Assembly: GCA_946481095.1 (NCBI GenBank) | Contig: CAMLML010000017.1 | Coordinates: 1-63,418 of the forward strand | Length of the DNA stretch: 63,418 nt | Direction of reading: 5' to 3' | DNA from: an uncultured Cellvibrio sp. | Lineage (GTDB): Bacteria > Pseudomonadota > Gammaproteobacteria > Pseudomonadales > Cellvibrionaceae | Shown here: positions 55,327 through 63,353 of the stretch, in pieces | Layout of the letters: each line of letters starts with the position of its first letter | How positions within the stretch are numbered: position 1 is the first letter of the stretch | The notes under the pieces: model-generated | What the model was told of the DNA's origin: nothing | Database searches by the model: none | What the model saw: the letters and a program-made list of their open reading frames with translations, nothing else | Program-made: the position numbers and the translations under genes

Positions 55327-57414
55327 CTATTTTCTCTTCTCCAACAGACTGACGACTCGCCTTTCTGCGAGTTCGTCTTTTGTGGTATGCGTATTGTCTT
55401 CATCATCATGGGCAATCTGGGAAGCAGAAAAGCACAGTGTGAATTTGGATCCTTTTGCAACTTCGCTTGTTACTTCAATATGCGCATTATGTTCATCGAC
55501 GATACGCTTAATGGCCTGCATGCCAATACCATTACCAAATTTTTTCTTGCTAACGCCTGCTTCCCATAAATTAGCCAGTTGCTTTTCGGTCATACCGCTA
55601 CCATTGTCCGAGATGGAAAAGTAGACATTATTATTTTCAGCCCAGGATTTTATTTTGATTGTTAATTCTGCGTCGTCACGGCGAGCTTCAGAAGCATTTT
55701 TAATTAAATTAATAAAGAGAATTTTTAAATCTTCTGCGTCACCTTCAATATCAGGAATTCCGCTTAGCTCGTATTCAATGTGGTCAAATGATTTTTCGAA
55801 CAGATAGAGACAATCCTGAACCAGTGTTTCCAGAGAGCAGGATTGAATTTGCCGTTTATGGTGTCCACCCAAAATACCGGCCATTGTTGCGATCAGCTTG
55901 GAGCCGCGTTCGACTTGCGCCAATACTATGTCCAGCTGTTTATCGCGATCATAAATGTCATTTGACAAAATGCCATCGATAATAGCAAAAGGGGCTTTGA
56001 TATCGTGGTGATAGTGATTCATCAAATTGAGCATAGACAAGGTTTTTTTAGCCTCGCCCAATTGTTCATGCATGTTATTCAGGCGAATAACGCGACTAAA
56101 TACTTGCTCCAACTCTGTTTGCAACCATTCAAACACTTTCATGTCATCGTAGCGATAATAAGAAAAATGTGTAGGTTCGCCGACTAACAGAATGGCAAGC
56201 GTTTTGTGTTCTGACAGTACGGGGAAACATAAACCTGCATTATGCTTTGCTATTTCATGGCGAATAAAATCCGGCATTTCATCTGCCATGATTAATTGTG
56301 CTTGTTGAGTACAGTAATTTACCAGCGGTTCATTTTCGTTAATGAGTTCAAAGGGCAAACTGTTCAATCTATTGTTGATATCACTATCTACCGATTCTAC
56401 CTGCTGCCTGATCATCAGAATTTTGTAACTATTTAATCTGAGCACTTTTAAAAATAAATGATCAAGCACCTCAATCATCATGGAGAAGTTGATTGAATCT
56501 CTCAGAGCAGTTTCGGTATCTTCTTTGACCTGATCAAATTCATAGCCATGTTTAGCTAAAATTTTCTTGGCATTGGGCAAAATCCATTTTAATAATCTTG
56601 GATAAGCCTCCAAAATTAATGCTACAAATAACAATAAAATTAATACGCCACCTACAGACTCTGTATGGTCTCCGACTACTGACGTCACGACAAAATACAA
56701 CCAAATAAAGAAGCCTAACAAAATAGCTTTTGACAAACCGACACTCAGTGCCAGTCTGAAGTCCATTAGATTGTGCTGGATTGTTGAATAAAATAATAAA
56801 GCGACGAAAACAACATTGGTTATAGAGCCAACGAATCTTGACAGATAAAACTCACTGGGCATGGATGTGATTCCCAACACACCACCAGTAAAGCTCACAC
56901 AGAGTGTGATGAATAACCACTTTAATCTTTGTTTTTCTCTGTTGGATGATGAGTTATAGGAGGCGAACACTATTCCTATAGATCCTACAAATGACCATAT
57001 AAAACTGATTAAAAACAAATAAAAAATTGGGTCTGTGTTGGGTAGATATCCTCCATCCACTTGCTTTAACGTGGAAGGAAAAATAAATGTGTTAACAAAC
57101 GAGAGTAATATGCTCATCACAAAGCCGGGGATAACAACCCAGTTTTTAAATTTTTGCGAGCGACTTCCGATCAATCTCCAGGTTAAAAATGCAAATGTTG
57201 CAGGTATAAAAAACATGCCCCAGCGCGTGATGTGAAAAAGAACGTTCAAGATATCAACGTTCTTTATCACGGTGAGCAAATAAAGCTCAAGCGACCAAAC
57301 GCCCAAGCTAAACACAGTGAACGCAAGAGCTTTGGCTGCGGGATTGTCTTTTTTGGAAAAGGCCAGAATCCCGACGACGATATCAATAATTGCCGTAATT
57401 AAGTACTGGATCAT
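55327..57414 (-). CDS. Multi-pass membrane sensor histidine kinase
   Basis: A 695-aa kinase. Residues 1-250 contain seven or eight hydrophobic helices without a large periplasmic domain, as in kinases that sense membrane-soluble or lipid signals. Residues about 300-440 look like a GAF-type domain (LCFPVLSEHKTLAILLVGEPTHF). The H-box is HHDIKAPFAIIDGIL near residue 466. The ATPase domain shows the N-box LFINLIKNASEARRD, the G1 box SISDNGSGM and the G2 box GNGIGMQAIKRIVDEHN. The layout resembles PrsK of exosortase clusters, but no exosortase is in the window. The start overlaps the acyltransferase stop by 32 bp, so the two are probably co-translated. Likely partners are the acyltransferase product as signal and the divergent response regulator as phosphate acceptor. 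Confidence 0.9.
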   Translation of the reverse strand: MIQYLITAIIDIVVGILAFSKKDNPAAKALAFTVFSLGVWSLELYLLTVIKNVDILNVLFHITRWGMFFIPATFAFLTWRLIGSRSQKFKNWVVIPGFVMSILLSFVNTFIFPSTLKQVDGGYLPNTDPIFYLFLISFIWSFVGSIGIVFASYNSSSNREKQRLKWLFITLCVSFTGGVLGITSMPSEFYLSRFVGSITNVVFVALLFYSTIQHNLMDFRLALSVGLSKAILLGFFIWLYFVVTSVVGDHTESVGGVLILLLFVALILEAYPRLLKWILPNAKKILAKHGYEFDQVKEDTETALRDSINFSMMIEVLDHLFLKVLRLNSYKILMIRQQVESVDSDINNRLNSLPFELINENEPLVNYCTQQAQLIMADEMPDFIRHEIAKHNAGLCFPVLSEHKTLAILLVGEPTHFSYYRYDDMKVFEWLQTELEQVFSRVIRLNNMHEQLGEAKKTLSMLNLMNHYHHDIKAPFAIIDGILSNDIYDRDKQLDIVLAQVERGSKLIATMAGILGGHHKRQIQSCSLETLVQDCLYLFEKSFDHIEYELSGIPDIEGDAEDLKILFINLIKNASEARRDDAELTIKIKSWAENNNVYFSISDNGSGMTEKQLANLWEAGVSKKKFGNGIGMQAIKRIVDEHNAHIEVTSEVAKGSKFTLCFSASQIAHDDEDNTHTTKDELAERRVVSLLEKRK

Positions 57415-58036
57415 CGTATTTCTCTACCACATCAACTTTGCTTCTAATAAAATTTCTTGACCATTGAATATCGGTGCACGCCATCAACACTGTTTTAAAA
57501 CTTAAGTGAGGATATGATTTTGCATCCGATATCTGATGACAGCCTAACATTGTATAAAACCGCACGTGCGCAGGCCTTACCGCTATTACAATACTTGATG
57601 AGCCTTTGCGAATCGCTTCTTCTACAACTGTTCCCACCAACAGCATACGCGCTTCTACTCCACCTTTACGTTGAAAAGATGGATCAATTACAAATTTATT
57701 GACCTCTACAAATGTGCTGTCGTAACCAATTGTATTTTTAATTTCTTCATCAAAAACTTCCATAACAGGAACGGGCAAGCGCTTGCTGGAATCAAATACA
57801 CAGGTTCGCATTGAACCAATCGCTTTGTTTTGATGATATAAAAGAAAACAAGTACTGTTTGGTTTGTCATCATATTCATCAATAAATTTTAACGAAGAAT
57901 TTTCTTCGATATATCCCTCTGCACTATAGCTTTTATAACGCATTGAATACACCCGGTCTAGCATTGGCCCTTTTGCTATTACACTGTAGTAATCACTTTG
58001 TGTTTTTTTTGGGATTTGAACGACATTAGTTAACAT
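57383..58036 (-). CDS. FeeM/LuxI-like N-acyltransferase
   Basis: A 217-aa GNAT-fold acyltransferase related to N-acyl amino acid synthases (FeeM) and more distantly to LuxI-type synthases. Visible features are the N-terminal DRVYSMRYKSYSAEGYIEE (the R-Y...Y-x-x-E-G pattern), MRTCVFDSSKRLPVPVMEVF, the central strand FVEVNKFVIDPSFQRKGG with an acidic residue before the cofactor loop, and IVIAVRPAHVRFYTMLGCHQI closing the fold. Such enzymes join acyl-ACP chains to an amine. The ATG at 58036 has AGAGG about 6 bp upstream; the longer frame adds 16 residues. Immediate overlap with a multi-pass kinase gene suggests it makes a lipid-like signal. The product is unknown. Confidence 0.75.
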   Translation of the reverse strand: MLTNVVQIPKKTQSDYYSVIAKGPMLDRVYSMRYKSYSAEGYIEENSSLKFIDEYDDKPNSTCFLLYHQNKAIGSMRTCVFDSSKRLPVPVMEVFDEEIKNTIGYDSTFVEVNKFVIDPSFQRKGGVEARMLLVGTVVEEAIRKGSSSIVIAVRPAHVRFYTMLGCHQISDAKSYPHLSFKTVLMACTDIQWSRNFIRSKVDVVEKYDDPVLNYGNY

Positions 58037-58228
58037 ATGATACCTCTTGGCTAAGTGCAGATTAAATGTGTGGGAAATGAGCACAAAAAATCACAAATGA
58101 TGATTTAAGTGCCACATAAATAGTATAGGTGACATCTTTGGCTTGAACTTGACGCCAATTCCATTATGCTCAAAAAATATGCGCTCTAAAACAATACTTT
58201 AAATCTTCATAACGAAGTGATTGAATGA

Positions 58229-58244
58229 TGTGAATTAATTGACA
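58229..58244 (+). promoter_or_regulatory. Weak CRP-like site upstream of response regulator
   Basis: TGTGAATTAATTGACA matches TGTGA-N6-TCACA at nine of ten fixed positions. It lies 50 bp upstream of the response-regulator start, in the divergent promoter region shared with the acyltransferase. One mismatch in a conserved base makes this tentative. Confidence 0.3.
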
Positions 58245-58293
58245 TTGCCATACTGATGGCGTCACGATTAAAAACCCCCAAGGTCAGCAAGTA

Positions 58294-59007
58294 ATGACAG
58301 AAACAAGAAAAACCGAACCAGACAGTGCCGAAACACTATTTCATGACATCGCTACTCCGTTACTGATTGCCAAAATGAAAGCCATGTTATTGGCATCCCA
58401 TCTACCGCAGTTAATCAAAACATTAGCTGACTCACCCCATTTACAGCATCTGTTACCCGACGATAAAAAAGTGATTGATGCATTGGTCAGTGCACCAGAA
58501 ATAATGCTGTCAAATCTGGAAGTAGCGCAAAAAAAAATAAATTTATTGTCCGAGTCTGTGCTGCACAGCGTAAGCAATTTCAGTTCTTATCCAGCTGATG
58601 ATGCAAGTATGGCTACATCAGTAAGATCACCAAGAACTCTTCCCATAAAAACAATTTTATTGGTTGATGATGAAGTTATTCATCGCGATATAGGTGAAAG
58701 CCTGCTTGCACCGCATTATCAGGTAGATTTCGCAGATAATGGATTGGAGGCCATTCGCAAATGTGAACAGAAACAATATGATTTGATCCTGATGGATTTG
58801 CATATGCCCAAGATGAATGGAGAGCAGGCAACAATCGAGTTGCGCACGCGTGTTAGCGACGAAACAATTATTATCGGCCTGACCAGTTTGCCACTGGGCG
58901 TTAATCAATCGGGATTACTGGCAAAAGGTTTTACCGATTTTCTTGAAAAGCCTTTGACAATGAAAGGACTGCAAAATATCTTGCAGGCATACTCCCGCAA
59001 TGCCTGA
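58294..59007 (+). CDS. Response regulator with H-box-like N-terminal helical domain
   Basis: A 237-aa protein. The C-terminal half is a receiver domain: acidic pocket ILLVDDEVIH near 123, phosphoacceptor Asp168 in LILMDLHMPKMNG, and FLEKPLT with the conserved Lys. No DNA-binding or enzymatic output domain follows; the protein ends with the receiver. The N-terminal 100 residues are helical and open with LFHDIATPLLIAKMKAML, which looks like a histidine-kinase H-box (His17-Asp-x-x-Thr-Pro) followed by the second helix of a dimerisation domain, but no ATPase domain is present. It may act as a phosphotransfer relay or as an adaptor for the divergent membrane kinase. Confidence 0.85.
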   Translation: MTETRKTEPDSAETLFHDIATPLLIAKMKAMLLASHLPQLIKTLADSPHLQHLLPDDKKVIDALVSAPEIMLSNLEVAQKKINLLSESVLHSVSNFSSYPADDASMATSVRSPRTLPIKTILLVDDEVIHRDIGESLLAPHYQVDFADNGLEAIRKCEQKQYDLILMDLHMPKMNGEQATIELRTRVSDETIIIGLTSLPLGVNQSGLLAKGFTDFLEKPLTMKGLQNILQAYSRNA

Positions 59008-59055
59008 GTTTTATAAACAACAATATTCACTTCCCCGTTTGTTGAGCCAATTTTC

Positions 59056-61218
59056 ATGAAGATAATAATGAGAAAAATACTGTTTCCTGGTGGTTTTTGG
59101 TTTACGAGCTTTTTTATCGCAACACATAGTTCAATCGCCTGGTCACAAAATATCAAAAATGCCGAGTTGGAAGAAGTCATTGTAACCGCGCAAATGCGTG
59201 ACGAAAGTGCGCAGGATATTCCTATCGCGATGGGTATTTACGATACAAAATTTATCACTCAGGTAGGTGCAAGTTCGTTAACAGAAATGGAATCAGCTAT
59301 TCCCAATATTAATTTCGGACGAGGCGATAGAAATACGCGTGGAGAAATTGCGATACGTGGAGTTGGCGACTATGCGCGCAATATAGGAACCAATGCTCGC
59401 GTTGCAGTTTATATTGATGGCGTTTTGACTGGGCGCTCCTCCAGTTTTGATCAAAGTTTATTGGATGTTGCACACATCGAAGTATTACGCGGGCCACAAG
59501 GCACCCTGGCGGGCACCAATGCACTGGCAGGTGCGATCAATATTATTACGCAAAAACCGGAAGATACTTTTAGTGCTGAGTTGCTCGGTAATGTCGGCAA
59601 TTACAATTTGCGTTCACTTACTGGAAAAATCAATCTCCCGCTTACCTCCGATTTTTTTGCCAGTTTATTGCTGGGTGCTACCGAACAAGATGGCTATATC
59701 GATAACATCACACTCAATCGTGATTTACAGGGTATACAGCGCGACATAGCAAAATTGAAATTTCGCTACGTCGGTGTTGAAAATTTTATGTTGGATGTCG
59801 GATTTGATTATTTAAAAGATGATGATCAATCCACTAACGCCGAAGCTCTCGCCAACGGCAACTTTAATGGATTTACTCTGGCGCCGGAGCCCTTTACGGT
59901 TGCGCATAATGCCGATGAGTATGAACAGCGAGAATTGAAAGGCGCCACCATTGAAGCCATTTACGACACGCCACAAGATTATCGTTGGACATCAATCACA
60001 GGCATTCGCACCAATGAATTCAGCGAGCTCAGTGAAGAAGATTATTCGCCTCTTGATGTTGCATTCAGTGTGTTTGATGAGAAAAGCGATCAGTTCAGCC
60101 AGGAATTTAGATTGGCTTCTCCCAAAGGCGAAAAAGGTGATTATGTTATTGGCGTTTATTTATTGGATCAGGATATTTCAACACAACGCCGCGCTGTTAC
60201 CGGTGCGTTATTTCCTGTGCCCAACGCATCGATACACACACCTGCCACAGCAGAGACACAATCTGCATCATTATTTATGCACGGGAACTACTACATTAAT
60301 TCGCGATGGGGTTTGACTGGCGGAATTCGCTATGTGCGCGAAATCAAAGATATTGATTATTCCAGCATCGATAACATTGGTTCTTTTATCGATGTCGATC
60401 ATCTGCAAGATAAAAAAACGTTTAATGAGGCGCTGCCGAAGGCAGGCGTTAATTTCCAGCTCAATCCGGATATATTGTTCTACACCAGTGTTGCACGCGG
60501 TTACAAGAGTGGCGGATGGAATGCGGATTTTATTACCACACTGGAAAATTTTCAGTTTGATCCAGAATATGCTATCAATTATGAGTTGGGTGCAAAATCG
60601 GTATTTTTCGATCAGCGACTCAGAATAAATCTCGCCGGTTTTGTTACCAAATTCGATGACTTTCAAATATTCCAGTTCGTGCCCACCCAATCGTCCGGAA
60701 CGATATTGTCACTGACCAATGCTGGAAAAGTTACCACCAAAGGAATTGAATTGGATATCAAATCAGTGCTGACCGAGCACTTGAGTATGAGCTTCAATAC
60801 AGCATTTACCCAAGCGAGGTTTGATGAATTTAAAAACGGTGGTGGCGTGGGTGTGAATTACGATGATCATTATCTCCCTTATGCACCCGAGTATACTTAT
60901 TTTATCGCTATCGATTACAACAGACCCTTGTTTAATCAAGCAGAGATTTATGGGCACATTAATTACGGCTACACCGACGATTATTTCTCCAACGCCAATA
61001 ACAACCCGGACAACACCATTCCCAATTACTTTACCGCGAATGCCCGTTTAGGCATCAACATAAATTCCAGCTGGGATATTTCTTTATGGGTAAAAAATAT
61101 CACCGACGAAACCAATCTCCGCCAACGCTCTATTTCGTTTCTAAATGTACCACGAGGTCTTTATAACCCACCGCGCAGTTTTGGGTTGGCGATTGATTAT
61201 AAAATGGATGCGAATTGA
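59056..61218 (+). CDS. TonB-dependent receptor 3
   Basis: A 720-aa outer-membrane receptor, shorter than the two glycan receptors. It has a signal peptide of about 30 residues ending AWSQ, a TonB box (LEEVIVTAQMRDESAQDIP), a plug with VAVYIDGVLTGRS and IEVLRGPQGTLAGTNALAGAIN, and a barrel ending RSFGLAIDYKM. This form is common for siderophore, vitamin or phenolic/aromatic ligands in marine and soil gammaproteobacteria. It follows the response regulator by 48 bp, so co-transcription is possible. A link between the signalling module and uptake is conceivable but unproven. Confidence 0.9.
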   Translation: MKIIMRKILFPGGFWFTSFFIATHSSIAWSQNIKNAELEEVIVTAQMRDESAQDIPIAMGIYDTKFITQVGASSLTEMESAIPNINFGRGDRNTRGEIAIRGVGDYARNIGTNARVAVYIDGVLTGRSSSFDQSLLDVAHIEVLRGPQGTLAGTNALAGAINIITQKPEDTFSAELLGNVGNYNLRSLTGKINLPLTSDFFASLLLGATEQDGYIDNITLNRDLQGIQRDIAKLKFRYVGVENFMLDVGFDYLKDDDQSTNAEALANGNFNGFTLAPEPFTVAHNADEYEQRELKGATIEAIYDTPQDYRWTSITGIRTNEFSELSEEDYSPLDVAFSVFDEKSDQFSQEFRLASPKGEKGDYVIGVYLLDQDISTQRRAVTGALFPVPNASIHTPATAETQSASLFMHGNYYINSRWGLTGGIRYVREIKDIDYSSIDNIGSFIDVDHLQDKKTFNEALPKAGVNFQLNPDILFYTSVARGYKSGGWNADFITTLENFQFDPEYAINYELGAKSVFFDQRLRINLAGFVTKFDDFQIFQFVPTQSSGTILSLTNAGKVTTKGIELDIKSVLTEHLSMSFNTAFTQARFDEFKNGGGVGVNYDDHYLPYAPEYTYFIAIDYNRPLFNQAEIYGHINYGYTDDYFSNANNNPDNTIPNYFTANARLGININSSWDISLWVKNITDETNLRQRSISFLNVPRGLYNPPRSFGLAIDYKMDAN

Positions 61219-61374
61219 CAAAGCTGAAAGAATCAGCGGAAATAAGTAACCTGTTATCTCCAGTTTTATTTAGAGCTCTTAACTCATTGAAAATGAAGAT
61301 TTATTCAAGACGACAGCAAAATGAAGATATATAGTTTGCGCTGTATATTAAACTGTTAGAGATAGAGAAAAAAT

Positions 61375-61869
61375 ATGAACCCAGCAGATGCATTTATATC
61401 GCTAACAAACAATATGAAAGAGCGAGCGTTCAATCCGCTTTTCGGCTCATTTTTTAGCGCATGGATTGTCTGCAACTGGAAACTACTACTTTATTTATTT
61501 TTCGCAGAGGTTAAGATTGAGGATAAAATAATTAATATAGAATCAAGCATGCTGGGTGTGCAAAACTTACTCATTTACCCACTAATGTTTTCAATCGCAT
61601 ATATTTTCATCTTTCAATGGGTAAACATCCTAATTACTCGTTGGTTTCTGTATATCGAAAAGTTAAAGTTAAATGCCCTTACTGAAGGTGAAATAAATCG
61701 AAGGAATCTTATACACATAAGAACTCTCAGCGATCCCAAAATGGCTAATGAATACTTCGAACTGGAAAGAATCATCAGTAGGCTTGTCGTAAATGCTTCA
61801 GACTCAGACAGATCTAAATTGATTACAGCACTCAAAGACATTACTACTGATTCTAACAGCCAGCGCTAA
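61375..61869 (+). CDS. Small membrane protein of unknown function
   Basis: A 164-aa protein with two hydrophobic helices (PLFGSFFSAWIVCNWKLLLYLFF near residues 22-44 and LLIYPLMFSIAYIFIFQWVNILI near 63-85), followed by a charged cytoplasmic tail with heptad-like leucines. The motif ER-x-x-NPLFGSF-x-x-AW-x-x-x-NWK recalls a family of uncharacterised bacterial membrane proteins, but no function is known to me. The stop codon lies inside an attC-like hairpin (61863-61938), as in integron gene cassettes. Its own start is preceded by AGAGA-type purine sequence. Confidence 0.65.
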   Translation: MNPADAFISLTNNMKERAFNPLFGSFFSAWIVCNWKLLLYLFFAEVKIEDKIINIESSMLGVQNLLIYPLMFSIAYIFIFQWVNILITRWFLYIEKLKLNALTEGEINRRNLIHIRTLSDPKMANEYFELERIISRLVVNASDSDRSKLITALKDITTDSNSQR

Positions 61870-61938
61870 CAAAGTGGTCAGCCATCGTTCGCTTCGCTCT
61901 TTGGACAGCCTAACGGCTGTCAGGACCGTTGTATGCGC
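61863..61938 (+). repeat. attC-like recombination hairpin
   Basis: GCGCTAAC (61863-61870) overlaps the stop of the preceding gene, and GTTGTATGCGC ends the element. Between them AGTGGTC and GGACC are partly complementary, and GACAGCC/GGCTGTC (61904-61910/61915-61921) forms a perfect central stem. The segment GTTCGCTTCGCTC is common inside environmental attC sites. The outer R-prime box departs from GTTRRRY by one base, so identity as an integron attC is probable at best. Confidence 0.45.
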
Positions 61939-62040
61939 ACTTACCAGCACCATCAAGATACAACAGAGTTGTTAATAATTTTGTTGGGGTTTTTACATGA
62001 ATAACAAATCTATGTTGATGAGACGAGTGAGAATTAACAT

Positions 62041-62376
62041 TTAATAATAAACAGACACTTCTGTTGCGCTATCACATCTATTCGAGTGAGTATAAATACG
62101 AATTGTTTTTCCTGCCATGAAAGCAGCTAGCAGTGTAGATCTCATTCCATTAAGCCTTGCATCACCAATTCTTGAGCGCTCAAACCGAACAAACTCATTA
62201 ACCCAAAAAGTTCCCGGATGTTGATTGGGCAGTAAAGTATCCAATTTTATTATCAGATTATCTTGATCCCACCCTCCATCAACATAGGTGACTATTTTCC
62301 CAATCCCACATTCACCCGCATAAAGTTTTCCTGAAAAACACATTACGGCTAAAAAAAACATTGGCAATATACGCAT
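62041..62376 (-). CDS. Small secreted Cys-containing protein A
   Basis: A 111-aa protein with a signal peptide of about 20 residues (LAVMCFSGKLYA|G) and a mature domain of about 90 residues. The mature part has two Cys (GECGIGK and SNRCDSA), probably one disulfide, and a C-terminal pattern ALLAAFMAGKTIRIYT...C...VSVYY. The same pattern, M..ALAAYMSNRRVTIST...C...VNIRI, occurs in the neighbour at 62580, so the two are paralogues. AGGAG precedes the ATG by 6 bp. Function is unknown; small periplasmic proteins of this kind are frequent in integron cassettes and accessory regions. Confidence 0.75.
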   Translation of the reverse strand: MRILPMFFLAVMCFSGKLYAGECGIGKIVTYVDGGWDQDNLIIKLDTLLPNQHPGTFWVNEFVRFERSRIGDARLNGMRSTLLAAFMAGKTIRIYTHSNRCDSATEVSVYY

Positions 62377-62433
62377 ACATTTCTCCTAAAATTAAAAATC
62401 ATATATCAGTAAAATTTTTTGGCTAGAATCCGA

Positions 62434-62562
62434 TTAGTTAAAGATAATTGCCAAAACAGGAATTAACCAACTAATCATAGGCAACGCCGGAGTATCGCCT
62501 GCATTATTGGGATTTGTTGACGCCAAAAACTCCTGATAATTAGTGTATCCAACTAACGCCAA
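62434..62562 (-). pseudogene. C-terminal fragment of a secreted protein
   Basis: An open frame of 42 codons without a start, bounded upstream by a stop. It encodes a calcium-repeat-like tail (YTNYQEFLASTNPNNAGDTP) followed by a Pro-x-x-Pro turn and a hydrophobic end (LPMISWLIPVLAIIF) resembling a C-terminal sorting or anchoring signal. Secreted proteins with thrombospondin type 3-like DP-x-N repeats often end this way. The rest of the gene is gone, so this is read as a remnant left between two small genes. Confidence 0.45.
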
Positions 62563-62579
62563 TTATTCTCTAACATTCA

Positions 62580-62906
62580 TCAATTTGTAAGAATTCGGAT
62601 ATTTACAATTTTTTCCTGCCCACCTTGGCAATCGCCATCAGTAGTCGAAATCGTCACTCTTCTATTAGACATATAGGCTGCCAAGGCCATAGCCAACATA
62701 GGTTCGGCTTTCACATCCCTGCTTTTTATACCCAGAGAATAATAATTACCTCCACATGGATTTGTTGGAGCATTTTCAACTGTCAAGAATGAATGCCCAT
62801 CGCTCCATGTAACCAAATCCGTTATTTTTCCTGAAAAATCTCGTGCTTCAGCAGAAGCAATCAACAGCATTGAAGTTAAAATTGCAAAGAAATTTTTCGT
62901 TTTCAT
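62580..62906 (-). CDS. Small secreted Cys-containing protein B
   Basis: A 108-aa protein with a signal peptide (cleavage near SAEA|R, residue 21) and two Cys (NPCGG and GDCQGG). The mature part begins FSGKITDLVTWSDGHSFLTVEN and ends with MALAAYMSNRRVTIST and EKIVNIRILTN, paralogous to protein A at 62041 in length, Cys spacing and the M..AL.A.M pattern. GGGAG precedes the ATG. A periplasmic binding or inhibitor role is possible, but nothing in the sequence identifies it. Confidence 0.77.
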   Translation of the reverse strand: MKTKNFFAILTSMLLIASAEARDFSGKITDLVTWSDGHSFLTVENAPTNPCGGNYYSLGIKSRDVKAEPMLAMALAAYMSNRRVTISTTDGDCQGGQEKIVNIRILTN

Positions 62907-62971
62907 AAAACACTCCCAATCAAGGTGATTTAAAAATTCAAATTTTATTGATTTCTCTACTGGAATTTAAA

Positions 62972-63324
62972 TTATTCATTCGTTCCATGCCCGTGCCTGC
63001 CAATATAATTCATAGTTTGCACGTTTGAATTGGAACCTATTTCAGGAAAGCCCAGGGTAATTCGTTTACCGCTTGCCATTTTAGTTAAAATCACACTCCA
63101 CATGGCTTTTCCACCCGCGGTAGTTGTATCCAACTTATAGGATAGCAACAACCACCTTGACGAGAATCAAACTCTTCCAAATTTCTAAACCAGATAACGC
63201 CATCACTTTGCATTTGCCATAAAAGTTTACTGGCATCATCTATTTCAACCCAGTTTTGAGCGAAAGTATGTGAAATAGGAGAAATAATTAGTGCAACTAA
63301 AAAGTAACGAAGCAAATTTTTCAT
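62972..63324 (-). pseudogene. Small secreted protein C, frameshifted
   Basis: The first frame (from ATG 63324) has a signal peptide (SPISHTFA|Q) and a mature start WVEIDDASKLLWQMQSDG followed by VIWFRNLEEFDSRQGGCCY, then drifts into unrelated codons and stops at 63091. From about 63145 the neighbouring frame continues sensibly as YKLDTTTAGGKAMWSVILTK, then MASGKRITLGFPEIGSNSNV, to a stop at 62972-62974. Joined, they give about 117 aa, the size of proteins A and B, with the same M-A-S-G-K then beta-strand pattern. The total length is not a multiple of three, so one base is missing or two are extra near TATCCTATAAG. It could also be a sequencing error. Confidence 0.65.
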
Positions 63325-63353
63325 ATCAGTTATCCATTTGTGTTTTCAATAAG

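Noticed and set aside
55327..57414. PrsK kinase of an exosortase/PEP-CTERM system
   Set aside because: The layout is similar, but no exosortase, polysaccharide export or PEP-CTERM gene is nearby, so only a structural resemblance is claimed.
57383..58036. Canonical LuxI acyl-homoserine-lactone synthase
   Set aside because: The full set of LuxI invariant residues is not present, and the overall pattern fits FeeM-like or exosortase-associated acyltransferases better.
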